Shown piece by piece: positions 11,528 to 22,661 of a stretch of DNA of 64,000 nucleotides. The notes under the pieces were generated by a model. The model worked only from the letters and a program-made list of their open reading frames with translations. It was not told the DNA's origin and did not search any database. Source of the stretch: Castor canadensis. Taxonomy: Eukaryota > Chordata > Mammalia > Rodentia > Castoridae. Location: NCBI RefSeq assembly GCF_047511655.1, contig NC_133387.1, positions 141,974,853 to 142,038,852 on the forward strand. Direction: 5' to 3'. Every line of letters begins with the position of its first letter. The stretch's first letter is position 1. The translations under genes were made by a program, and so were the position numbers.

Positions 11528-12189
11528 TGAAGCTGGTATTTCCCTGATACCAAAACCAGATAAGGACACACACACACAAATTATAGATCAATTTCTTTAT
11601 CAACATAGATATAATATTTCTCAATACTTGCCAAATTCAACAACACATTAAAATGATAACACACCACAATCAAGTTGGTTTCATTCCAGGGATCCAAGGA
11701 TGGTTCAACATATACAAATCAATAAATGTAATACAGCATATAAACAGTCAAGGACAAAAACCACATAGTCACCTAAATAGGTGCAGAAAAAAGTCTCTGA
11801 CAATATTTAATATCCTTTCATAATCAAACCTCTGAAGAATCTAGGAATAGAAGGAATGGTATCTCAACATAATGAAAGCTATATGACAAACCTGTACTTG
11901 ATCTCATACTAAATGAGGAAAAACAAATCATTTTCTCTAAAGTCAGGAATGATACAAGGGTGTCCACTCTCTTCACTCTTATTCAGTATAATACTAGAAT
12001 TCCTAGCCAGTGCAATAAGACAAGAGAAAGAAATAAAAGGAATTCACATAAGAAAGTAAGAGATCTAATTATTCCTATTTGCAGGTGATATGAGCCTATA
12101 CTTAAAAGACCCTAAAGACTCCATGAAAAACTAGATCAGATAAACACTTTCTACAAAGTAGGTTATAATATAATTAACATACAAAATCA

Positions 12190-12509
12190 GAACCTGTTGG
12201 GTTTCAGTGACTCACACCTGTAATCAAGCTACTTGGGAGGCTGACTGGAGGATCATGGTTCCAGACCAGCTCAGGTAAAGAAGAGTTTGCAAGTCCCCAT
12301 CTCAATGGGAAAACACTGGGCATGGTGGTGTGTGCCTGTCATCGCAGAGAAGGGCAGGAAGGTCAAAATAGGAGGCTTATGGTCAGGCCAGTCTGGACAA
12401 AGACCCTATCCCCAAAATAACTATATCCAAAAAAAAAAAAAAAGAGTGGGGGGCTGGAGGCATAATTCAAGTGTTAGAGCATTTGCCTTACAAGTTTGAA
12501 GACCTGAAT
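12190..12509 (+). repeat. Tripartite SINE, 3' part displaced by L1 insertion
   Basis: Head tcacacctgtaatcaagcta; an internal A-run at 12428; ID body gaggcataattcaagtgtt. It is cut at gaagacctgaat (12498-12509). Its end resumes at about 13049-13076. Confidence 0.85.
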
Positions 12510-13047
12510 ATTTTTTTATTTTTTACTTTTTTATTATTCATATGTGCATACAATGCTTGGGTCATTTCTCCCCCCTGCCCCCACCCCCTCCCTTACCACC
12601 CACTCTGCCCCCTTCCTCTCCCCCCACCCCCTCAATACCCAGCAGAAACTATTTTGCCCTTATCTCTAATTTCGTTGTAGAGAGAGTATAAGCAATAATA
12701 GGAAGGAACAAGGGGTTTTGCTGGTTGAGATAAGGATAGCTATACAGGGCATTGACTCACATTGATTTCCTGTGCGTGGGTGTTACCTTCTAGGTTAATT
12801 CTTCTTGATCTAACCTTTTCTCTAGTTCCTGGTCCCCTTCTCCTATTGGCCTCAGTTGCTTTTAAGGTGTCTGCTTTAGTTTCTCTGTGTTGAGGGCAAC
12901 AAATGCTAGCTAGTTTTTTAGGTGTCTTACCTATCCTCACCCCTCCCTTGTGTGCTCTTGCTTTTATCATGTGCTCAAAGTCCAATCCCATTGTTGTGTT
13001 TGCCCTTGATCTAATGTCTGCATATGAGGGAGAACATATGATTTTTG
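12510..13047 (-). mobile_element. Young L1 3' end nested in a SINE
   Basis: Antisense L1 3' UTR plus the last ORF2 codons, nearly identical to 22.68-23.24 kb. It is flanked by gaagacctgaat (12498-12509) and gaagatctaaat (13049-13060), an imperfect 12-bp target duplication that lies within the SINE ID body. Confidence 0.9.
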
Positions 13048-13078
13048 TGAAGATCTAAATTTAAAAAACCCTAGTACA

Positions 13079-13181
13079 AGGCTGGTGGAGTGGCTTAAGG
13101 GCTCAAGTGGTAGAGTGCCTGCCTAGCATACATGAGACCCTGAGTTCAAACCCCAGTACTGCAAAAAAAAAAAAAAAAAAG
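13079..13181 (+). repeat. ID-like SINE with A18 tail
   Basis: ggctggtggagtggcttaag, then gttcaaaccccagtactgc, then an A run of about 18. Confidence 0.9.
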
Positions 13182-14945
13182 AACCCCCCAGAAAGAAATC
13201 AGGAAAATAGTTCCATTCATAATAATATAAAAAGAAACACCTAGGAATAAACTTAAGTAAAGAGGTGAAAGACAAAAAGTATAAAATCTTGAAGAAAGGA
13301 ATTGAAGAGTGCATTACAATACGGAAGGACCTCCCATGACCATGGATTTGCAGAATTAATATTGTGAAAATGGCAAATCTACAGATTCAATGCAATCCTC
13401 ATAAAAATCCCAATGTCATTCTGCACAGAAAGAGAAAAATCTACCCTAAAGTTCATATGTAAACACAAAAGACCTCAAATAGTCAAAGCAATCCTGAGCA
13501 AAAAGAGCAATGCTGGAAGTATCACAATACCTGACTTCAAACTATACTACAGGGCTTTAGTAATTAAAAACAGCAGAGTGGGTGAACTTGGCACAAACAC
13601 AGACACAAAGACCAATGAAACAGAATAGAAAACCCAGAAATAAACCCACACAGCTACAGCCATCTGATTTTGACAAAGGAGCAAAAACATACATTGGGGA
13701 AAATACAGCCTTGTCAACAAATGGCGCTTGGAAAACTGGTTATCTGCATGATAGTTTCAGAAGGCAGAAACTAGATCCCTATCTTTCATCCTGTTCAAAA
13801 ATCAATTCAAAACGGATCAGAGACCTTAATGTATGATCTGAAAGCTTGAAACTACTTCAGGAAAACAGTGTTTACTATATAGGCAAAGGCCACAACTTTC
13901 TGAACAGAACTTCAAGTTCTCAGGAAAGAGGAGCAAGAATTGACAAGTGGGATTGCATCCAACTGAAAAGCTTCCACACAGCAAAGGAAACAGTCACCAG
14001 GATGAGGCTGTGTTCCACAAAATGGGAGAGAAGCTTTGCCAGCTACTCATCAGATAAAGGATTAACAGCCAGAATATAGAAAGAGCTCAAAAACTTAAAC
14101 ATCAAAAGAATAATCCAATTAATAAACGGGTAAATGAGTTTAACAGATAGTTCTGAGAAGAGAAAGTACAAATGGATGAAATACATGAAGAAATGTTTAC
14201 CTCCTTAACCATTAAGGAAATGCAAATTAAAATGACATGAGACTCCATCTAACCCCAGTCACAATGGCAATCATCAAGAAAATAAACAACAAATGTTGAC
14301 GAGGATTTGGGAAAGAGGATCCCTCATACACTGCTGGCGGATATGCAAATTAGAGCAGCGACTATGGAAGTAAAGATGGAGTAAGACCCTGGTACAGCTC
14401 CGTAGGCATGTATCTGGAGGAATGTGATTAACATACAAGAGAAACGCCTGCAACCCATGTTTACTGCAGTTTATTCACAATCACCAAGCCACGGAATCAG
14501 CCCAGGTGTCCATCAACAGATGGATGGATAAAGAAAATGTGGTGCATGTATACAATGGGGTGTTATCTGACCATAAAGGAGAATGAAATTATGTCACTTG
14601 TAGGAAAGTGGCTGGAACTGGAGGTAATGTTAAGTCTGAAAGGTCAGGCAAGCTCGCAGGCCAAATGAGGCTTGTTTTCACTTATGTTCTAATGACGGGA
14701 TGGGATCATAACGGGAGGACTGTGGGGGAATGAGGAGGTACTGGGAGGTGAACAGGATGGAAGCATGTGACATATAAATGAAAATAGCATAATGAAATCC
14801 ACTAAATACTGTTTGAAAGGGGAAGGGTTAAGGGAGTGTTAAGAGAGGGATGAACTTGTGCAAAGTGCAGCACATACATCTATGGAAATAATGAGATAAA
14901 ACCTCCTTGTACAATTAATGTATGCTAATAAACTTTTTAAAAAAA

Positions 14946-15164
14946 GATTACGAGCCTTCCATTTGTTATTAAAATTATTGGTGAATATATCTAATGACCC
15001 AAAATGCATAATAGTCCGTTGTTTGGCTCTATCATAATTCATTCACCATTTCCCAATAACAGCTTCCATCATGAAAAATAATATTTGGATGTCTCTTCTA
15101 TTTATCCTCATTTTCCTAGAATAAATTGCTAGAAGTTAATATCTGGGGCATTTGCTATTAATTT
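14946..15164. other. AT-rich, possibly L1-derived
   Basis: Phrases such as caccatttcccaataaca hint at a LINE remnant; not assigned. Confidence 0.3.
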
Positions 15165-15232
15165 TTGTGTGTGTGTGTGTGGTACTGGGATTTGAACTGA
15201 GGGCCTCACGCTTGCTAGGCAGGTGCTTTAAC
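15165..15232 (-). repeat. (GT)n and ID-like SINE fragment
   Basis: A short GT run, then antisense ID tail (ggtactgggatttgaactga, then cttgctaggcaggtgc). Confidence 0.8.
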
Positions 15233-15411
15233 TTCATTTAATTGTTATTTTTCTTCTTTTTAACATCTAAGAGTTTAGAAAAAGTTTCTTTTGGTATATG
15301 GATTTATCAGAATTTTATTTGATGTGTGATTTTGCTCCTTTTATGATTAGAAAGTTGTTCTAAATGTAGAGTCTTTTATGTGTGGTTCTAATGTTTAGTT
15401 TTATTTATTTA

Positions 15412-15497
15412 TTTTTTTGTGGTGGTACTGGGGTTTGAACTTAAGGCCTTGTACTTGCTAGGCAGCTGCTGTACCACTTGTGCCACATTTGCATTCT
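15412..15497 (-). repeat. ID-like SINE
   Basis: ggtactggggtttgaactta, then cttgctaggcagctgctg, then accacttgtgccac. Confidence 0.9.
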
Positions 15498-15519
15498 TTT
15501 TTGCTTTGGCTATTTTTTT

Positions 15520-15736
15520 CTTTGGCAGTACTGGGGTTTGAACTCAGGGCCTCATGTTTGCTAGGCAGGCACTCTACCACTTGAACCACTCTGCCAGTAC
15601 TGTTTTGGTGCTGGGTATTTTCAAGGTAGATCCTATCTCAAAGTTTTTTGCCAGGGCTGACTTCAAACCTCCATACTCCTAATCTCCACCTTCTGACTAA
15701 CTAGGATTAGAAGTGGAACCACTGGAGCCTGGCTGC
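15520..15736 (-). repeat. B1-like + ID composite SINE
   Basis: The ID complement (ggcagtactggggtttgaac) is followed by one B1-like monomer ending ggaaccactggagcctgg. Confidence 0.9.
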
Positions 15737-15972
15737 TTTGGCTATTTTTGAGATAGGGTCTCATGTTTATGCCTTGTCTGGCCTGGACCGCAGTCTTCCT
15801 ATTTAAGCTTCCCACATAGCTGGGGTGACAGGTACACATAACCACACCCAGCTTTTTTATTGGTTGACATTGGGGTCTTGTGAACTTTCTGCCCAGGCTG
15901 GCCTGGAACCAAGATCCTCCCTATTGCCACCCACGAAGCTGGGATTACAGGGATGAGCTACCATGCGCAGCC
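15737..15972 (-). repeat. Two B1-like monomers without ID tail
   Basis: Monomers start at tttgagatagggtctcatg and ttggttgacattggggtc. They abut the preceding SINE, so the locus reads as a chain of three B1-like units and one ID. Confidence 0.85.
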
Positions 15973-16285
15973 CTGTTTAAATTAATTCTTAAATTGATCT
16001 TGGTGTATGATGTAAAATGGCCATCTCAGTTGATTTTTTCCCCTGCAATGATAAATTTCCAAATATACTTACCAAATAGTCATGCCTTTCAGATTGATTC
16101 TTGACTATTCTATCATCATTTATAAAGTACTTAAGTATATTAGGATCTGCTCTGGGGACAGCTATTGATTTGTCAGTTTATTGGAACATTAGGACCATCT
16201 GGTTTTGATTATCTATATTTTTAATAGTTATATTTTCAAGTTCCTTATATAAAAATTTTAAGCATTTTTCCATTTCCTGAAAATT

Positions 16286-16759
16286 TTTTTTGGAAGGGGA
16301 GCTTCTTTTATTTATTTATTTATTTTTATTTATATGTGCATACAATGTTTGGGTAATTTCTCCCCCCTTCTCCCACTTCCTCCCTTACTCCCCACCCCTC
16401 CCTCTCCTCCTCACTCCCTCGCTACTCAGCAGAAACTATTTTGCCCTTATCTCTAATTTTGTTGAAGAGAGAGTAGAAGCAATAATAGGAAGGAACAAGG
16501 GTTTTTGCTGGTTGAGATAAGGATAGCTATACAGGGCATTGACTCACATTGATTTCCTGTGCGTGGGTGTTACCTTCTAGGTTAATTCTTTTTGATCTCA
16601 CCTTTTCTCTAGTTCCTGGTCCCCTTTTCCTATTGGCCTCAGTTGCTTTAAGGTATCTGCTTTAGTTTCTCTGCATTAAGGGCAACAAATGCTAGCTAGT
16701 TTTTTAGGTGTCTCACCTATCCTCACCCCTCCCTTGTGTGCTCTCGCTTCATCATGTGA
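16286..16759 (-). mobile_element. 5'-truncated L1 3' end
   Basis: Antisense L1 3' UTR with the C-rich stretch at 16360-16420 and the ctatacagggcattgactc block shared with the other copies. Target duplication ATTTCCTGAAA at 16272-16282 and 16760-16770. The copy is 5'-truncated at atcatgtg, only about 5 bp from the truncation point of the 38.4-kb copy. Confidence 0.92.
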
Positions 16760-16772
16760 ATTTCCTGAAATT

Positions 16773-17589
16773 GAAATGAGATACTGAGGCAGTAATTTAA
16801 TTCAGTGAACTTAGCCTGTACTTAGAGCAGTTCAGCTTCAAGGACGTGTTACACTGTGCTGAGCTCTGCAGAGTACAGCTCACCACATGCAGACTTCATT
16901 CTGTCCTAAGGAGGAGGGAGCACAAGTGCGACATGCCAGCCTCCAGTCCCAGGAATGTCATCTGAGCCACTGAGGTCAGGGTGGAGTAGGATTGGGGGGA
17001 ACCCAGTCTCTAATGCCTAGACATACCCTGGAGGATTTCCTGAGCCTAGTCCTCAGTTGAGTCAGAGCCCTGGATGTTCTGTTTTTGTGGAGAGTTTTGA
17101 CTCAGATGCTGACAGGTTTGCCAAACTTAAAAAAAACAAAGTTCCAAGGTGGGGAGTGAGAACGATCCAAATGGTTCGTGTGCACGTCTGAAACTAGAAT
17201 GATGAAAACTGCTGAATTGTTGTAAGGGGGAGAGAGGAGTAAAAGTCACAGAGGGTGAGTTGTTTTTTGTCGTTCACTTTCCATTTAGTCACATTTTGTG
17301 GATTGTTACACTTCTCTGAGATCATCCAAAATTCCTACAAGCTGAGATTATACTGTCTGACAATTCATACATTTTAGCTCTAGAGAACAATTTCCCACTG
17401 AACGTAAAAAGCACATGACTTACCCATTCGATTGCCAGGAAGTTTTGCACTTCCCTTCCAGCTCATCTGCGTGGAACACACAGTCCATAGGCCTGACCGT
17501 GACTGATAGGGCCAAGAACAACAGTGGCCTTGTGCTCAGGCGCAAGATGGAAGACAGACCAGTCTGGAAGAGCTCCTAACTGTACAGAG
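16773..17589. other. No recognised feature
   Basis: Unique-looking sequence, no exon, RNA gene or clear repeat seen. Confidence 0.5.
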
Positions 17590-17690
17590 GGTGAAGTTGA
17601 TCAAGGACCTATTTCCATACATATGTGGAAATATTGAAATGAAATCCTTTTGTACAATTATTATACTCTAATAAAAAGAGAGAAAATTTC
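17590..17690 (+). mobile_element. L1 3' terminal fragment
   Basis: gtggaaatattgaaatgaaa, then ccttttgtacaattattata, then taataaaaag match the 3' terminus seen at 14.9 kb and 46.3 kb. Confidence 0.75.
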
Positions 17691-17699
17691 ACACAAAAA

Positions 17700-18469
17700 T
17701 CCAGACTTCCAACCTCTCTTGAAAAACTAAGGGGACCTAGCCACATATTTTCACTTGACAAAAACCAGTGGGGCTCCCATTACAGTCACAGGTGCCTCGA
17801 CTTTCTTCACTTATTTTCTTGCCTGGTTTTATGAACATGTGAGGGGACAATCCTAGTGTCCAAGGGATCAGGAACAGAAGTGTGGCTCAGAGCCCAACCA
17901 TTGATTCTATTAGATTGAATAAGGGACACATATCTCGGTGAGAAGTACCTTGTGAGTTGTCACATGTCCCTGGGAGAGGCAACCTGCCACCTTTAGCGTC
18001 CCATCTCTTGGATGCTCAAGAACATCAAAATTTGCCTTTCCTGGACTCCATGGGTTAGGTCCCAAGAGACACCCACTGATGTCCGCAGGGCTTAGGCTAT
18101 TCCCACAAAAGCAAGCATTTCCTCATGAGAAGGGGTTCGGCCTGACAGCATTGCTCACCCTTCATCTCACGGGCTTCCCAGGATGGAAGCTCCACTAGCA
18201 TTGATTCTGTGAAAATAAACAATGACCATCCAGGAGAGAACTGATTACATGGAGTTTGCTGTGACAGTCAGCCACCACTGGGACTGAAACCCAAGAGTGC
18301 TAACGTCACTCTCTCTGATTACGGATCTTTGAATATAAGAGCCTTGGTCATCACTGGGCCAACTTACTCACGGTACAGACAAGGAAATGTGAGGACAGAG
18401 AAAGACGTCAGTCATGCTCCCCCCCACCCCACTGTCTCACAGGATGCCTTTTCTTGCACTGTTACTTAA
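17700..18469. other. No recognised feature
   Basis: No coding or repeat signature that I can assign. Confidence 0.45.
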
Positions 18470-18910
18470 AAAGACTGGAAATAACCCAACTATTCTTCAA
18501 TAGGGGACTTGTTGAATAAACCATGGCAAAGGCGCAGAGACAAACACACTGTGATCTCACTTATATGTGAAGTTCAAAAAGAAATGGAGTAGACTGGTGG
18601 TTACATAGGTAAAGATGGGGGGGGTGGATGGGTAAAGAGGTTCAAGGGGAGGAAGTGTCAGATGCACAGGAGGAACAGGTCTGGTGTTTTGATGATAATT
18701 AATCACAACATAATATATATTGAAAACATGACTAAGAGAGAGAATACCAAATGCTCTCACTACAAAGAAATGGTAAGTATTTGAAGTCATGGATCTCTCA
18801 AAGAGCCTGATTTGGTCATCCTGTCATGTATAAATTGCTGAAACATCATATTATACACCATAAATATGCATAATTACTATTTGTCAATCTAAAATAAAAC
18901 TGAAAATTTA
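18470..18910 (+). mobile_element. Old L1M 3' fragment
   Basis: atctcacttatatgtgaag, ggtggttacataggtaaag, then aattactatttgtcaatct and taaaataaaac are typical of ancient L1 3' ends. Confidence 0.65.
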
Positions 18911-18919
18911 TGGCAAATC

Positions 18920-19675
18920 TACGATGGGGTGTCCTAAGGATAATTATACCATTGATATAATACCATAGAGTGACCCACCAAATAGGTTATTATGTGGAAA
19001 AAGCAAGGTAAAACATAAATAAATGCACTGAATATTATTTGGCAAGAAAAATACTGATGAGCCTTGAAAACATGATGCCGAGTGAGAGCAAAAGGAATGG
19101 GGCCATGTTTAATTATGAAATGTCCACAGTGAGCAATTCTACAGTAGAGGAAAGATTAGTGGGCCAGGTGCAGTGGCTCAGCCTATAATCCCAGCTACTT
19201 GGGATGCAGAGATTGGGAGATCACCATCCAAGACCGTCCTGGGCTGAGCATGGTGGCATGCACCTGTGGTCCCACCTATGAGGGAGGCATAAGTAGGAGG
19301 ACCATGGTCCAGGTCTGCCTGGACCCTATTCCAAAATAAGCATCTCAAAAGTAACTAAAGCAAAAAGTGCTGTGGCGTGGCTCAAGAGGTAGAATGCCTG
19401 CCTAGCTGGAGGCCCTGAGTTCAAACCACAGTGCAGTAAAAAAAAAAAAAAAAAAAGACAAGAAAAAGGTTAATGTTGCTTAGGGTTAGGGTAGAGGAGC
19501 TGCAGGAAATGGGGTGACTGCTAATAGGTACACAGCTTCCTTTTGGACTACAAATATTTTTGATTGTGGTGATGGGTATACAACTCTGAATATACTAAAG
19601 ATCGTTGAATCTTGACTTTAAATGGGTGAGTTGTGTACTATGTGAGTTATAGCTCAGAAAGCTGTTACATTAAAA
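18920..19675 (+). mobile_element. Old L1M 3' fragment split by a SINE
   Basis: Left part: gagccttgaaaacatgatgc and atgaaatgtccacag. Right part after the SINE: ggggtgactgctaataggta, then gtgatgggtatacaactctg, then gagttatagctcag. Together they follow an L1M 3' region in order. Confidence 0.7.
19162..19458 (+). repeat. Tripartite SINE (two B1-like monomers + ID)
   Basis: Heads at gggccaggtgcagtggctc and gctgagcatggtggcatgc, ID body gtggctcaagaggtagaatg, then an A run. Confidence 0.9.
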
Positions 19676-19764
19676 AAATCACATCCAAAAAAGGCAAAGT
19701 AGAGAAGTGTGACAATCTGTTCTTCCTAAGAAGGGTGCGAGCACGATTGTAAAAATCCTGTCAG

Positions 19765-19853
19765 CTGAGATGTGGATGCAACAAAGTTTTGGAGCATTTG
19801 TCTTGCATGTGTGAAGGCCTGGGTTTGATTCCCAGCAACACACACACACACAC
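19765..19853 (+). repeat. ID-like SINE with (CA)n tail
   Basis: gcatttgtcttgcatgtgtg, then gggtttgattcccagcaac, ending in CA repeats. Confidence 0.7.
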
Positions 19854-20124
19854 ACCATAGCAAAAGGATAAAGTATTAAAAATAAATTTTTACCTATGGG
19901 GGGAAAAGGATAGCTTAAAAGATCAGGGACAAAAGCTAGGATTTTCTGAATAGACCTTTCTAGACTGGCTTTGGAACCATGAAAATGTTCATATAATTAA
20001 ATAAAATTTAAAGATGAATCATTTAGACAATTAAAAGTAAAATGAACTTCATATCAAGTTTGAGCCTTATCATATAAAAAAATGCTTCCCCTATAGCGAC
20101 TTTATTTTTATTTAATTTTATTAA

Positions 20125-20212
20125 AAACTTTGGTGATACTGGGGTTTGAACTCAGGGCCTTGAGCTTGCTAGGCAGGCACTCTAGCACTTCAGCCATGTC
20201 ACTAGCCCTAGT
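20125..20212 (-). repeat. ID-like SINE
   Basis: gatactggggtttgaactca, then cttgctaggcaggcactcta. Confidence 0.9.
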
Positions 20213-21003
20213 GACTTTAAAAGTTCTTTGACCATACATTCCTAGTAAGAATTACATTAAGGACAAAAGGAACTGAAGGAATATCCTAAACTGGTTTTGG
20301 TACTCACACCATTAGTGATAATAGAATTCTTATTTCGACACTGTTAGATTTATATTGTGCAAAAAGCCAGTGTGTGACTGTGTGTTGACATGTGGGATTT
20401 TTAGCATGAAAGGATGTAGAAAGAATAAAATTAAATAAACCTTGCAATCCTGAATTGGAATGAGAAGTATGCATCTGAGCTCACAATGTCTTCTTTATCC
20501 ATACTTATTAATCTCTACCTCCATCAATTTCTCTCTACTTACCTGCTATCTACCATCCATCTCTGTCTTTTCCTAGCTCTGATCAGGAGAAAGACTTGTC
20601 CTTCCATTCTCTGTGGTGTTGACTTTCTGGCTTGCTTCTGGAAACCTGGTAACGGTGGAATGCCAGCTGTAACTAGGCAACATTGCCTGTGATAAAAATG
20701 ACCCATCGCATCTGAACAGTGAGGACAGTGAATAAATTGAAAAGCCCTGGTGGAAAGCTGTGACTTCTGAGGATTAGGACTCCTGGAACTGGGCATGAGT
20801 CTTGAGGGGACATGAAAATGTTACTATAGATAGCAGCTCCTAACTGGGTCTAATGGCTTTGTTTGTTGCTTACCTGAAATTCCTGTTGAGCTGGGCATCC
20901 TGTATTTTATCTGGCAACCCTTCCTGGGAGCAGCAGGCTGAAGAAATGCCTACCACTACTTGGCTGGCATGTCACATTTCCTGCCCTTGAATTTTTTTTT
21001 GTT
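20213..21003. other. No recognised feature
   Basis: Overlapping frames at 20486-20796 show no domain. Confidence 0.5.
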
Positions 21004-21185
21004 TTTTTGGTGGGACTGGGTTTTGAACTCAGGGTTTTAAGCTTACAAAGCAGGTGTTCTACCGTTTGAGCCACACCTGGTTATTTCGGAGATGGGGGGT
21101 CTTGTGAACTATTTGCCTGGTCTGGCCTTGAACTGTGATTCTTCTGATCTCAGTCTCCCAGTGGCATGAGTCACTGGCACTCAGT
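21004..21185 (-). repeat. B1-like + ID composite SINE
   Basis: ggtgggactgggttttgaac, then accgtttgagccacacctgg, then a B1-like monomer. Confidence 0.85.
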
Positions 21186-21799
21186 TCTTGCCCTAGAATT
21201 TTTATACTAAATGAAGTCAATGGAGCCAAAATGTGGTTTGCTGTGTTTGTGAGTCCAGAGGTCTTGTAGAGCCTGAGAAGAACTCCTAAGTGGGTGCATA
21301 ACCTCGAGACTGTGACCAGTCAGAGCACCAACACCCTGTGAACCCAGCCTATGGTCTCTAAATCCTCTTTGCCACTTACAGGCAATGGTGGATTCCAGTC
21401 TGACACAAAGGTTCAGAAACTCAGCATGCAGGGTCACATCATCAAGAAGCAAATGGTTGAAGGTCACCACATACTCAGGAGCTTACAAGAAGAGGCTGGG
21501 GTTTGCTTCTGTGAAGATATGGGTATAATGACACAGGACTGGCCATAAATTGGTAATTGTCTGAGCTCAGTGACGGGTAAGTGAAGATTCACTGTTATTT
21601 TCTCTGAGTTTGTACTTTTGAAATTGTTCATAATAGCAAAAAGAAGCTATACCAACTTCCATTTTCTGCATTGGGATGTACAATCATAATTTTAAATGAC
21701 TGTGGAATTGAAGTATCATAAGGTATTTCTATATTCTTGTGTTATTTTGACTATGTGTGCGTACACATACATCTATATATACATGTGTTTGTTTATTAA
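21186..21799. other. No recognised feature
   Basis: The opposed frames at 21207-21548 lack any recognisable family signature. Confidence 0.5.
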
Positions 21800-22005
21800 A
21801 TGGCATGTCTAAGGATTGAGCTCAGGGCCTCACACTTGGTAGGCAAGTGCTCTACCTTTTGAGCCACCCTCTCAGTCCTTTTACTTTTGGTTTATTTTTT
21901 AGATAGGGTCTCAGTTTTCCCCAGGTTAACCTCAGAATGTGATCCTCCTACTTCTCCTTCCCAAGTAGCTAAGATTATAGGTATACACCACTATACCTGG
22001 CCAGA
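21800..22005 (-). repeat. B1-like + ID composite SINE
   Basis: attgagctcagggcctcaca, then aggcaagtgctctacc, then a B1 monomer ending tataggtatacaccactata. Confidence 0.85.
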
Positions 22006-22215
22006 TTTTTAAAATATTTTTTAAGACAAATTGTTATATAGGCTGGGAGTTTGAAAAGAAGATTGGGTTGTAGAAGAAAATAACAGAAACCCAATACATA
22101 AATATAAGTAATTAAAAACTATCTTTAATGGGTAAAGAGCTAAGGTTGAAAGCGAATTTACATTCTGCTTCAAAGGAAATAAGCCAGCAGACTCCATCGT
22201 GGCATACCTGTGCTA

Positions 22216-22269
22216 TGTGTGTGTGTGTGTGTGTGTGTCTGTCTGTCTGTCTGTCTGTGTGTATGTGTA
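22216..22269. repeat. (GT)n(CTGT)n microsatellite
   Basis: GT run grading into CTGT units. Confidence 0.97.
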
Positions 22270-22661
22270 TTGGGGAGGTCCTTTCTTTTCTCCTCTGGGA
22301 GCAGATAGGAGTCAGAGCAGGAACCCTGGGTCCCTGCAAGGCCACTTCTGTAGATGGAGTAGCAAAGGTGACCTTACTGCTACAGCATATTGGAGCTTTG
22401 GGGGCAAGTCAGTGTCCCATTTAATTGTAAGGGACCCCCTGAGGGGCAGCCCAGGCTGCACAACTTTGCCACAGACAGGAGAGGAACTAGCATTTCTGTT
22501 TTAGTGCTTGACCTTCGGTGACCTGTAGGCTCTATGCAGGGCTGTGTCCGAGTGACTCCCGGTAGACAAAGAGGTTTCCCAGCACATCCCAAGTGGCACT
22601 TAGCCTATGGATGTGTGTGTCTCTCTCTGGTGCCACTTGTTCTATTTTGGTTCCTTCTTTT

